This document shows positions 1-7,653 of a stretch of DNA of 46,490 nt, one piece after another. The position numbers and the translations under genes are program-made. The stretch covers positions 1 through 46,490 of the forward strand of contig JAICQE010000010.1 in the NCBI GenBank assembly GCA_025938035.1. The letters are read 5' to 3'. This DNA comes from Vicinamibacteria bacterium (lineage in GTDB: Bacteria > Acidobacteriota > Vicinamibacteria > Vicinamibacterales > UBA2999). How positions within the stretch are numbered: the stretch's first letter is position 1; each line of letters starts with the position of its first letter. A model generated the notes under the pieces. The model did not search any database. It saw nothing but the letters and a program-made list of their open reading frames with translations, and was not told where the DNA came from.

Positions 1-1162
1 CCGTCACGCCTTTTTCGGTGCCCGCTACCTTCGCCGTGTAGCCGGAGAGGAAATGGTACATCGCCTGCGCAGGGGTGAGCTTCGCGATCGGAGGCATCAC
101 GCCGAAGGCATCCGCCGTCAGCATGATGATATTCCTGGGATGGCCAGCGCGGCCGGTCGCGCTGGCATTCGGGATGAAATGCAGCGGATAGGCGCAGCGG
201 GTGTTCTCGGTAAGGCGGCCGTCATTGAAGTCCGGGATGCGATCCTCGTCGAGGATCACGTTTTCCAGCACCGTGCCGAATCGCCGGGTGGTCGCGAAAA
301 TCTCCGGCTCGGCTTCCGCCGAAAGGCGGATGGTCTTCGCATAGCAGCCGCCTTCGAAGTTGAACACGCCGCGATCGCTCCAGCCATGTTCGTCGTCGCC
401 AATCAGCTTGCGCTGGGGATCGCTCGACAGCGTTGTCTTGCCCGTGCCCGACAGGCCGAAGAAGAGCGCCGTGTCGCCCTCGTCGCCGACGTTCGCCGAA
501 CAGTGCATCGGCATCACGCCCTGCAGCGGCAGCGTGTAATTGAGAATCGTGAAAATCGACTTCTTGATCTCGCCGGCGTAGTGCGTGCCGCCGATCAGCA
601 CCAGCTTGCGGCCGAAGTGGACGAGGATGAACACCTCTGAGCGCGTGCCGTGGCGCGCGGGATCCGCCTTGAACTTCGGAAAGTCGATGACCGTGAACTC
701 GGGGCGATGCGTCGCCCGCTTCGCCGGGTCGTCTTCCGGAAGAAACATGTTCCGCGCAAACAGGTTGTGCCAGGCGAACTCGTTCACCACGCGGATGGGC
801 ATGCGGTACTTCGGATCGGTCCCGCCCCATGCGTCGAGGACGAAAAGATCCTTGTCCTGGGCGTAGGCCATCATGTCGCGGTGAACCAGATCGAACTTGG
901 CTTCCTCGATCGGCTTGTTCACGGCACCCCAATGGACGTGCTGTTCGCTCTGGGGTTCGCGGACGACAAACTTGTCATTCGGTGAGCGGCCGGTATGCTG
1001 CCCGGTCCGGGCCACGAGCGGCCCCTCCGCCGCCATCTGCCCCTCGCCGCGGCACATCGCCTGCTCATACAGCGCCGCTGGGCTGAGGTTCCAGTGAATG
1101 TGGCCGGCGCGGACGATGCCAAGGGCCTCCAGCCCGTGCGCCCGCTCAACCTGTATGGTCAT
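1..1162 (-). CDS. pckA: Phosphoenolpyruvate carboxykinase (ATP), C-terminus cut by window edge
   Basis: Converts oxaloacetate and ATP to PEP, CO2 and ADP, the entry step of gluconeogenesis, in the cytoplasm. The leftward frame from the ATG at 1160-1162 begins [16 protein letters not shown] and stays open to base 1. It therefore holds about 387 of the usual roughly 530 residues and lacks the C-terminal part. The frame contains the family motifs [33 protein letters not shown], the kinase-1a P-loop [11 protein letters not shown] and the metal-binding LIGDDEHGW, which mark the ATP-dependent rather than the GTP-dependent family. An AGGAG sequence lies about 10 nt before the ATG and supports this start. 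The gene is divergent from the sigma factor gene at 1308. Several other open frames overlap this stretch on both strands, but none has family motifs. Confidence 0.95.
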   Translation of the reverse strand, partial: MTIQVERAHGLEALGIVRAGHIHWNLSPAALYEQAMCRGEGQMAAEGPLVARTGQHTGRSPNDKFVVREPQSEQHVHWGAVNKPIEEAKFDLVHRDMMAYAQDKDLFVLDAWGGTDPKYRMPIRVVNEFAWHNLFARNMFLPEDDPAKRATHRPEFTVIDFPKFKADPARHGTRSEVFILVHFGRKLVLIGGTHYAGEIKKSIFTILNYTLPLQGVMPMHCSANVGDEGDTALFFGLSGTGKTTLSSDPQRKLIGDDEHGWSDRGVFNFEGGCYAKTIRLSAEAEPEIFATTRRFGTVLENVILDEDRIPDFNDGRLTENTRCAYPLHFIPNASATGRAGHPRNIIMLTADAFGVMPPIAKLTPAQAMYHFLSGYTAKVAGTEKGVT

Positions 1163-1307
1163 CTCTGCTTGACTCCTGGGCGCGCATCCCGGCGGCCCAA
1201 AGCGGCCCACCGATCGCGGCCGCGGTGTTTCTCTCGAAAGAAAGTGCCGATCGTACCGTATATTGTTGAATCAGTAAACGTTCCGGGACGGCGGCCCGTA
1301 ATCACCG
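1163..1307. other. Divergent intergenic region between pckA and the sigma factor gene
   Basis: This 145-bp spacer separates two divergently read genes, so both promoters should lie here. An AT-rich patch around 1258-1275 (tatattgttgaatc) is the likeliest promoter area for the rightward sigma operon. I could not fix -35 and -10 boxes with confidence. Confidence 0.4.
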
Positions 1308-1961
1308 ATGAGAACCCAGGCGCGCAGCGCCGCGACGCTCGGCTCCCCCGCTCAGACGGCACGCGTCCGCAGAGATTCGGACGTTGCCGCCGCCGTCAAG
1401 GCATTGGTCCTCGCCGGCGACCGCGAGGCCGCGCGCGAGAAATTCTCGGATCTCGTCGCAACGCAGCAGCGACGCGCGGTCCGGATCGCATACCACTACC
1501 TCCGCGATGCGTACGACGCGGATGAAGCAGTGCAGGACGCATTCGTGAAGGTGTTCACCCACATCACGACCTACCGGGAGGACCTCCCCTTCGAAGTCTG
1601 GTTCACCCGCATCCTCGTGAACGCGTGTCTCGACATCGGGAAGGCGCGCACGCGGCGCCTGCGGTGGGTGATGCCGGCCGCCGCTCCGCACGACTCGAGC
1701 TTCCCGGATCCCGTGGCGCCGCAGCCGGGTCCCGAAGCGCGGCTCATGTCGAACGAACGTGCGCGGCAGATTGCCGCGGCGATTGAGCAGCTGCCCGACA
1801 GGCAGCGCGCGGTGTTTACGCTCTGCCACATCGCCGAGCAGAGCACGAGCGAGGTCAGCGCCGCGCTCGGCGTCAGCGAAGCGACGGTTCGCGTGCACCT
1901 GTTCCGCGCGATCCGCCGCCTTCGCAAGCTCCTCGCCTCGCCGGCGCGTGAGGTTGCATGA
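1308..1961 (+). CDS. ECF-type RNA polymerase sigma factor (sigma-70 family)
   Basis: A 217-residue alternative sigma factor that would redirect RNA polymerase to its own promoter set. It has region 2 at about residues 55-110 (HYLRDAYDADEAVQDAFVKV, then FEVWFTRILVNACLDIGKAR) and region 4 at about 155-210 (IEQLPDRQRAVFTL, then a helix-turn-helix SEVSAALGVSEATVRVHLF). There is no region 1.1 or 3, and the length is normal for RpoE-like ECF factors. The roughly 25 residues before region 2 are weakly conserved, so the exact start is less certain. The stop overlaps the next start in an ATGA arrangement, which couples translation to the anti-sigma candidate. By family analogy the pair responds to envelope or redox stress, but the signal cannot be read from sequence. 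Confidence 0.92.
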   Translation: MRTQARSAATLGSPAQTARVRRDSDVAAAVKALVLAGDREAAREKFSDLVATQQRRAVRIAYHYLRDAYDADEAVQDAFVKVFTHITTYREDLPFEVWFTRILVNACLDIGKARTRRLRWVMPAAAPHDSSFPDPVAPQPGPEARLMSNERARQIAAAIEQLPDRQRAVFTLCHIAEQSTSEVSAALGVSEATVRVHLFRAIRRLRKLLASPAREVA

Positions 1962-2536
1962 ACGAGCGACACATCCCGGACGACCGCCTCATTGACCTGT
2001 GCACGGCCGCACCCGCTGCTGCCGGGGAGCAGGCGCACCTGGCCATCTGCCTGCGCTGCGAATCGCGCCGCGTCGAGATCGTCGGCATCCTCGCAGAGCT
2101 CGATGACGCCGCGACCACCGAGGCGAGCACCGTGTTCCCGGACGAGAGGCTCGAACGGCAGCACGCGCGGATCCTGCAGCGTGTCGATCACGACGGACGG
2201 CCCGGCCGCCTCGTCGCGTTCCCCGCGCATCAGCCTTCCACCACCTTTCTCAGCCCGACGCGGCCCCGGGTCCGCTGGGCGGCCGCTGTCGCCGCCGCCG
2301 CGTTTGTCGCCGGCGTGCTGACGGGCCAGTGGACGCATACCTTTACCAACCGCTTCGACGCGACGCCGTCCTTCGTCATTGCCAACGAAGGCGACCAGGA
2401 GCCGCTGCGCGCGGTTCCGACGACGTTCTCGGAGGAGGAGTTCCTCGGCCAGATCGAAGTCGCCGCGTCGCGCAACGGTCCCGCGGCCTTGCGGCCACTC
2501 GACGCCATGACACCGCGCGCCTGGGAAGTGCGATAG
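1958..2536 (+). CDS. Membrane-anchored zinc-motif anti-sigma factor candidate
   Basis: A 192-residue protein whose start overlaps the sigma factor stop by 4 nt. The N-terminal cytoplasmic part carries H27-x3-C31-x2-C34, the HxxxCxxC motif of zinc-binding anti-sigma domains (ZAS/zf-HC2). One transmembrane helix at about residues 104-121 (AAAVAAAAFVAGVLTGQW) follows, then a short extracytoplasmic tail of about 70 residues. That architecture, together with the overlap, indicates an anti-sigma factor that holds the upstream ECF factor at the membrane. The tail has no domain I recognise, so the sensed signal is unknown. The function is inferred from motif, topology and neighbour; there is no full-length family match I can name. 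Confidence 0.75.
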   Translation: MNERHIPDDRLIDLCTAAPAAAGEQAHLAICLRCESRRVEIVGILAELDDAATTEASTVFPDERLERQHARILQRVDHDGRPGRLVAFPAHQPSTTFLSPTRPRVRWAAAVAAAAFVAGVLTGQWTHTFTNRFDATPSFVIANEGDQEPLRAVPTTFSEEEFLGQIEVAASRNGPAALRPLDAMTPRAWEVR

Positions 2537-2540
2537 GGTA

Positions 2541-3725
2541 GTGCCGCCCCTTATCTTCAAGAAGGGCCTCGATCTCAAGCACGAAGTCGCGCACGTCCTC
2601 GCCGGCAGTTATGGCAGCGGACTGGTCAGCACGGTCAAGGAATCGAATTATCAGTTCGCGTCGGGGCGGCTCGTGGTGCATCTGGCGCGCGAGTTCGGCT
2701 TCTGCTACGGCGTTGACCGCGCCGTCGATTACGCGTATCAGGCACGCCGCCGCTTCCCCGATCGCCAGGTCTTTCTCACCGGCGAAATCATCCACAACCC
2801 GCACGTCAACAACCAGCTGCGCGTGCAGGGAATCCGGTTCCTCAGCGATGCGTCCGAATCGATCGATCGCCTGACGCCGGACGACGTCGTGATCCTGCCG
2901 GCCTTCGGTACGACCGTCGAACTGCTCGAAGAGCTGGTCGGACGCGGCTGCACGCTGGTCGACACGACCTGCGGCTCCGTCCTCAACGTCTGGAAGAACG
3001 TGAAACGGTACGCGGACGAGGGCTACACGGCCATCATCCACGGCAAGTACTGGCACGAGGAAACACGCGCCACGGCATCCCAGGCGCTCCACGCCGGCGG
3101 CGGCGCCTACCTCGTGGTGCTCGACCGCGCCGAAGCCGGGGCCGTGTGCGACTACATCCGCAGCGGCGACAGTGCGAACTCGCTGCTGCGGCAGTTCGAG
3201 CACGCCGTCTCGCCCGGCTTCGATCCGGCCACTCATCTGCAGCGCGTCGGCTGCGCCAACCAGACGACGATGCTCAGCTCCGAGTCGCTGGCGATCGGCG
3301 AAATGTTCCGGCAGGCGATGCGGGATCGGTATGGCGACGACCAGCTCCCGTCGCGATTCCGCGCCTTCGACACCATCTGCAGCGCCACGCAGGATCGGCA
3401 GGACGCGGTGATCGCGCTGCTCGCCGAGCAGGCCATCGACCTGATGGTGGTCATCGGTGGGTACAACAGCAGCAACACCTGCAATCTGGCCCGGATCTGC
3501 GCCGAAAAGCGGCCGACCTACCACATCGCCGACGCGGCCGGACTCGAGTCGGCAGACGCGATCCGGCACAAGCCGATTGGTGGAAAACAGGAAATCACGA
3601 CCACCGGGTGGCTTCCATCCGGGCGGATCGCAATCGGCCTGACCTCCGGCGCCTCGACGCCGGACAACATCGTCGAATCGGTCATCCGCAGGCTGGACAT
3701 CCTGGTCAACGGACAGCCCGCGTAA
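2541..3725 (+). CDS. ispH: 4-hydroxy-3-methylbut-2-enyl diphosphate reductase (IspH/LytB), long type
   Basis: Last enzyme of the MEP isoprenoid pathway: an iron-sulfur enzyme that reduces HMBPP to IPP and DMAPP. The three cluster-ligand cysteines are in place at C55 (FGFCYGVDRA), C144 (DTTCGSV) and C280 (DTICSATQDRQ). The substrate-binding motifs EIIHNPHVN, HGKYWHEETRAT, NQTTMLS and GGYNSSNTCNLARI are also present. At 394 residues it belongs to the longer plant/cyanobacterial-style branch rather than the roughly 315-residue E. coli type. It starts with GTG 4 nt after the anti-sigma stop and may be read through from the sigma operon. A functional link with the sigma pair is not obvious. Confidence 0.95.
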   Translation: MPPLIFKKGLDLKHEVAHVLAGSYGSGLVSTVKESNYQFASGRLVVHLAREFGFCYGVDRAVDYAYQARRRFPDRQVFLTGEIIHNPHVNNQLRVQGIRFLSDASESIDRLTPDDVVILPAFGTTVELLEELVGRGCTLVDTTCGSVLNVWKNVKRYADEGYTAIIHGKYWHEETRATASQALHAGGGAYLVVLDRAEAGAVCDYIRSGDSANSLLRQFEHAVSPGFDPATHLQRVGCANQTTMLSSESLAIGEMFRQAMRDRYGDDQLPSRFRAFDTICSATQDRQDAVIALLAEQAIDLMVVIGGYNSSNTCNLARICAEKRPTYHIADAAGLESADAIRHKPIGGKQEITTTGWLPSGRIAIGLTSGASTPDNIVESVIRRLDILVNGQPA

Positions 3726-3845
3726 CTCCTCCCGCCTCGTCCTGCTCCCCGCTCCTTCCCCCCACCTCCTGTGTTACCGTATCTGCTTGCACCTACGGCA
3801 GTAAACGGCGCCAACCGGACCGTCGTAGTTCCAGCTTGTAGTCAC

Positions 3846-4307
3846 ATGAAATCTTCCAGAAGACTCTTCGGAATGGCCGCGCTGGCGATCGCCATACTGG
3901 CCTCAACCTCGACGCTTCCCGCCACCCAGGGAAAGCCTTCTCCGGGCACACCCGGTGGGAAGTGGTGGCTATCGGAGTACTACAAGAAGGAGCTCGGACT
4001 GACGGCGGAACAGACGCGCCGGATGGAGGAGATCTTTCAGAAGGCACTGCCGACGCTGAAGGTGCAGAAGACGGCCCTCGATGAAGCCGAGGCGAAGTTC
4101 GAACGCCTCGTCGAACGCGGCGACGACAACCAGGTGATGGAACAGGTCAATCTCGTCGAAGCCGCGCGCGCGGATTTGAACAAGACCCGCACGCTGATGC
4201 TGCTTGGTATGCGGAAAGTGCTGACCCGCGATCAGTGGGCCAGGTTCACCGCGCTGCACCAGGCCACGCAGAACGCACCCGCCAAAGGACCTGAGCGCAC
4301 GAAGTAA
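3846..4307 (+). CDS. Periplasmic Spy/CpxP-like helical protein (heavy-metal sensor type)
   Basis: A 153-residue exported protein. The ATG at 3846 gives a clean signal peptide (MKSSRRLFGMAALAIAIL, with cleavage near LPATQG). An upstream in-frame start at 3771 would spoil it, so 3846 is preferred. The mature part is almost all helix and carries the two LTxxQ-type repeats of the family: LGLTAEQTRRMEEIF near residue 45 and KVLTRDQWARFTAL near the C-terminus. Family members chaperone or sense envelope stress and metals. It sits 22 nt before the TolC-like gene and probably belongs to the efflux operon, possibly tuning or protecting it. Confidence 0.8.
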   Translation: MKSSRRLFGMAALAIAILASTSTLPATQGKPSPGTPGGKWWLSEYYKKELGLTAEQTRRMEEIFQKALPTLKVQKTALDEAEAKFERLVERGDDNQVMEQVNLVEAARADLNKTRTLMLLGMRKVLTRDQWARFTALHQATQNAPAKGPERTK

Positions 4308-4329
4308 GGACGCTCATTTATTTACGGGC

Positions 4330-6069
4330 ATGCCCATGTACAAGGCCTATCGCACCGTTGCCGCCCTGACGATCGCCGGGGCGCTGACCAGTTCTCTGTC
4401 CTTCGCCCAGACGGCCGAGGACGACCGCCGTCTGCGGGAGATCGCGCGCACAGCCGCGCAGAACTTCGCTGCCGCGCGCCTCGAGGCAGATCAAACGCGC
4501 CCGACCGCTCCCCCGCCACCGGCGGGTACGGTCGTGGAGCTGGCGCTCGACGACGCGACCGCGCGCGCGCTGGAGAGAAACCTCGACATCGCCGTCGAAC
4601 GGCTGAATCCGCAGACGTTCGATTTCTCGCTCGCCGCCCTGGATGCGAACTACCGTCCCACGCTCAACTCGAACTTCGGGCTGCGCAGCCAGTCGAATTT
4701 CCAGCGCAGCCAGACCGCCGGCGCGGCCAACAGCCTGGGCCTGCTCACGACCGACACCCTGACGAACAATTACGGCGTGTCGCAGAACATGAAGTGGGGC
4801 GGCGGGAGCTTTGCGATCGGGTTCAACAACAGCCGCCAGGAGCAGTCGGACCTGTTCGCGACGCGGAATCCCGCACTGAATGCCAACCTGACGGCTGCCT
4901 ACGTCCAGCCGCTGCTGCGCAACTTCCGCATCGACGGCACGCGGGCGTCGCTGCAGATCACGCAAATCAACCAGCAGATCTCCGAGACGGCGCTGCGCGC
5001 CACCATCAGCCGCACGCTCGTGAACGTGCGCAACGCCTATTGGGACCTGGTGTACGCCATCGCGTCCGCCGAGGTCGCGGAGCGTTCGCTGGCACTCGCC
5101 ACCCGGCTCGTCGAGGACAACCAGGCACGCGTTGAAGTCGGGACGCTCGCGCCGCTCGATGTCCTGCAGGCACAGGCCGAACAGGCGAACCGCCGCGGGA
5201 CGGTCGCGCAGACGGCTGCCGCCCGGCGTACCGCGGAACTGGCGTTGAAGCAGTTGATCGTGAATGGCACCGACGATCCGCTCTGGAATGTCACCATCGA
5301 GCCGATCGACCGGCCCACCTATGCATCGACGCCGGTCGACGTCGCCGACGCCGTTCGCAGGGCGCTGGGAATGCGGACCGATCTCGAGACGGCCAGACGA
5401 CAGCTGGCCTCGAACGACATCTCACTGAAAAGCCTCACCGACCAGCAGATGCCCGCGCTGGATCTCACGGCCAGCTACGGCGTCGCCGGCATCGGCGGCC
5501 CGCAGTTTTTCCGTTCGGGGTTCGGCGGCGCGGTCACGGACGTCGTCCCGAGCGGCTACACCGATGCGCTCAGGCTGCTCGCAGGGCGCGACGCCCCGTC
5601 GTGGAATCTGGCGCTGAATTTCAGCTACCCAATCGGCGCCAGCCCGGCCGAGGCAAACGTCGCCAGGGCCCGCCTGCAGCAGCGGCAGACCATCGCGCAG
5701 ACGCGGGCGATGGAGCTCCGGGTGGCCACGGAGGTCACCAACGCCGCGCTGCAGGTCGAAGCCACCCGCGAGCGCCTGCAGGCGGCAACCGTCGCGCTCG
5801 ACCTCGCTGAAAAGCGTCTCGAGGCCGAGCAGAGCCGTTTCGACGTCGGTCTGACCACCAATTTCTTCGTCGTTCAGGCCCAGCGCGACCTTCGGGACGC
5901 CCAAAACGTCGAGCTCCGGGCGCTGCTCGACTACCGGCGGGCTCAGGTGGATTTCGAACGGGTGCAGGAGATCCCGGCGGGCGGCGGCGGGGGCGGCATC
6001 ACGAGCATTCAGGGGGGCGGCGGCCAGGCGCCGCGGGCGACTGCCGGAGGCGGCGGCGGCTTTAACTGA
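4330..6069 (+). CDS. Outer-membrane efflux protein, TolC family
   Basis: Outer-membrane channel of a tripartite efflux pump, 579 residues, with an N-terminal signal peptide (AALTIAGALTSSLSFAQ). Two OEP-type repeats follow, rich in long coiled-coil helices. Examples are NVRNAYWDLVYAIASAEVAE with DNQARVEVGTLAPLDVLQAQ, and TNAALQVEATRERLQAATVA with SRFDVGLTTNFFVVQAQRDL. It is longer than E. coli TolC (about 490) partly because of an extended N-terminal region. It also has a glycine-rich tail (about residues 553-579, ending in poly-Gly and FN) that resembles glycine-rich stretches in the two downstream pump genes. The next gene begins 70 nt downstream. Confidence 0.92.
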   Translation: MPMYKAYRTVAALTIAGALTSSLSFAQTAEDDRRLREIARTAAQNFAAARLEADQTRPTAPPPPAGTVVELALDDATARALERNLDIAVERLNPQTFDFSLAALDANYRPTLNSNFGLRSQSNFQRSQTAGAANSLGLLTTDTLTNNYGVSQNMKWGGGSFAIGFNNSRQEQSDLFATRNPALNANLTAAYVQPLLRNFRIDGTRASLQITQINQQISETALRATISRTLVNVRNAYWDLVYAIASAEVAERSLALATRLVEDNQARVEVGTLAPLDVLQAQAEQANRRGTVAQTAAARRTAELALKQLIVNGTDDPLWNVTIEPIDRPTYASTPVDVADAVRRALGMRTDLETARRQLASNDISLKSLTDQQMPALDLTASYGVAGIGGPQFFRSGFGGAVTDVVPSGYTDALRLLAGRDAPSWNLALNFSYPIGASPAEANVARARLQQRQTIAQTRAMELRVATEVTNAALQVEATRERLQAATVALDLAEKRLEAEQSRFDVGLTTNFFVVQAQRDLRDAQNVELRALLDYRRAQVDFERVQEIPAGGGGGGITSIQGGGGQAPRATAGGGGGFN

Positions 6070-6085
6070 TTATTTTGGTGATGTT

Positions 6086-6114
6086 TTGACAAATTGTTAA
6101 CGACTTGCCGCATG
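6086..6114 (+). promoter_or_regulatory. Possible internal promoter before the RND adaptor gene
   Basis: The unusually AT-rich 70-bp gap contains a perfect TTGACA at 6086-6091. The matching -10 position (about 6109-6114, CGCATG) is poor, so this is at best a weak or activator-dependent internal promoter of the efflux operon. Confidence 0.25.
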
Positions 6115-6139
6115 GAAATCACGGATCGTTAGATAGCCC

Positions 6140-7636
6140 ATGAAAAAGCTCGTCGTCATCGCCGTTCTGGCGGCCGGGGCCGCCGGTATCGCCTACTACA
6201 CTGGCCTCTTCACCGACACTCCCGCCACCGAAGGGACTGCTGCACAGGGCGACGGTCAGGGACGCGGTGGACAGGGCGGCGGCTTTCCGGGTGGTGGCTT
6301 CCAGGGTGGTGGACGCGGCGGCAACCGTGGCGGCGGCCGTCAGGGACCGATGACGGTCGAGGTCGGCCAAGTGACGCGCGCCACGATCCAGCAGGAACTG
6401 ACGGTCGTCGGCAATCTGATTGGTGAGACCACGGTGTCGGTGGCGCCGCGCGCGGCCGGCCGGCTGCAGAGCGTGGACGTCAGACTCGGCGACAAGGTCT
6501 CGCGCGGTCAGCGCATTGCCAAGATCGAAGACTTCGAGCTCGTCGAACAGATCAAACAGCAGGAGGCGGCTCAGGAAGTCTCGCAGGCGACCATCCGTCA
6601 GCGCGAAACGGACCTGGCGCTCGCCAAGACCGGTCTCGATCGCTCGACGAGCCTCTTCGAGAAGAAGCTGATCGCGAAGCAGGTGCTCGACGACAGCGAG
6701 TCGCGGTATCAGTCAGCGCAGGCGTCGGTCGATCTCGCACGCGCGCAGGCGCAGCAGTCCAAGGCGCGGCTCGACGAGCTGAAGATCAATCTCGCGAATA
6801 CGACCATTACGTCACCGGTCAACGGGTTCGTCTCCAGGCGGCTCGTGGACCCCGGCGCATCGGTCGGCCAGAACGCTCCCGTCGTGGAAGTCGTCGATAT
6901 CTCGCGCGTCCGTCTCATCGCCAACGTCGTCGAAAAGGATCTCAAGCAGCTGCAGTCGGGCGACGTCACGCGCGTCGAAGTGGACGCGTTCCCCGGCGAG
7001 ACCTTCATGGGCCGGATCGCACGCGTCTCGCCGGTCCTGGACCCGGCCACCCGCACGGCGCCCATCGAGGTTGAGATTCCCAATCCCAGCTACCGGCTCA
7101 AGCCCGGGATGTACGCGCGCGTCAGCATCACGCTCGACACGACGAAGGATGCGCTCGTCGTGCCCGCCAATGCGCTCGTCGACCTTGGCGGCCGGCGCGG
7201 CGTGTTCCAGCCGCTCAGCGAGACCGCGGTATTCCGCGCCGTGCAGGTTGGAAACGAGCAGGGAACGCTGGTGGAAATCCTCGGAGGCCTCACCGAGGGC
7301 CAGGAAGTCATCACCACCGGCGCCGGACAGCTTCGTGACGGCGACCGCATTGTCATCGCCGGAGGTGGCCGCGGAGGACGCCGCGGACGGACCGGCGGCG
7401 GCTCGGGCCAGGACTCGGCATCCGCACGTCCCGCCGGCGGCGAGTCCAACGCGTCGCCCACAGCCGGGCGCGAAACGACAGCCGCCGGTGAAGGCCGCCG
7501 GTCGCGCGGGCAGTTTTCGCGTGACGGTGGACAGTTCAGCGGGCGAAGTGGACGACGCGGCGCTTCCGGTTCCAGCACGGCGCCGGCTGGCGGCCCGAGC
7601 TCTACAGCCGCAACACAACCGTCAACGCAGCAGTAG
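6140..7636 (+). CDS. RND efflux periplasmic adaptor (membrane fusion protein)
   Basis: A 498-residue adaptor linking the inner-membrane pump to the outer-membrane channel. It starts with an N-terminal membrane anchor (KKLVVIAVLAAGAAGIAYYT), then a glycine-rich linker at about residues 38-72. Next come the biotinyl-lipoyl half motifs (SVAPRAAGRLQSVDVRLGD and ITSPVNGFVSRRLVDPGASV) flanking a helical hairpin, and then the beta-barrel and membrane-proximal domains (LDPATRTAPIEVEIPNP, LKPGMYARVSI). The last 90 or so residues are low-complexity Gly/Arg/Ser/Ala sequence and not part of the usual fold. HAE-type adaptors are normally about 380-400 residues, so the excess lies in these two Gly-rich stretches. 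It precedes the permease by 17 nt. Confidence 0.92.
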   Translation: MKKLVVIAVLAAGAAGIAYYTGLFTDTPATEGTAAQGDGQGRGGQGGGFPGGGFQGGGRGGNRGGGRQGPMTVEVGQVTRATIQQELTVVGNLIGETTVSVAPRAAGRLQSVDVRLGDKVSRGQRIAKIEDFELVEQIKQQEAAQEVSQATIRQRETDLALAKTGLDRSTSLFEKKLIAKQVLDDSESRYQSAQASVDLARAQAQQSKARLDELKINLANTTITSPVNGFVSRRLVDPGASVGQNAPVVEVVDISRVRLIANVVEKDLKQLQSGDVTRVEVDAFPGETFMGRIARVSPVLDPATRTAPIEVEIPNPSYRLKPGMYARVSITLDTTKDALVVPANALVDLGGRRGVFQPLSETAVFRAVQVGNEQGTLVEILGGLTEGQEVITTGAGQLRDGDRIVIAGGGRGGRRGRTGGGSGQDSASARPAGGESNASPTAGRETTAAGEGRRSRGQFSRDGGQFSGRSGRRGASGSSTAPAGGPSSTAATQPSTQQ

Positions 7637-7653
7637 ACGAGACGAGACTCCCA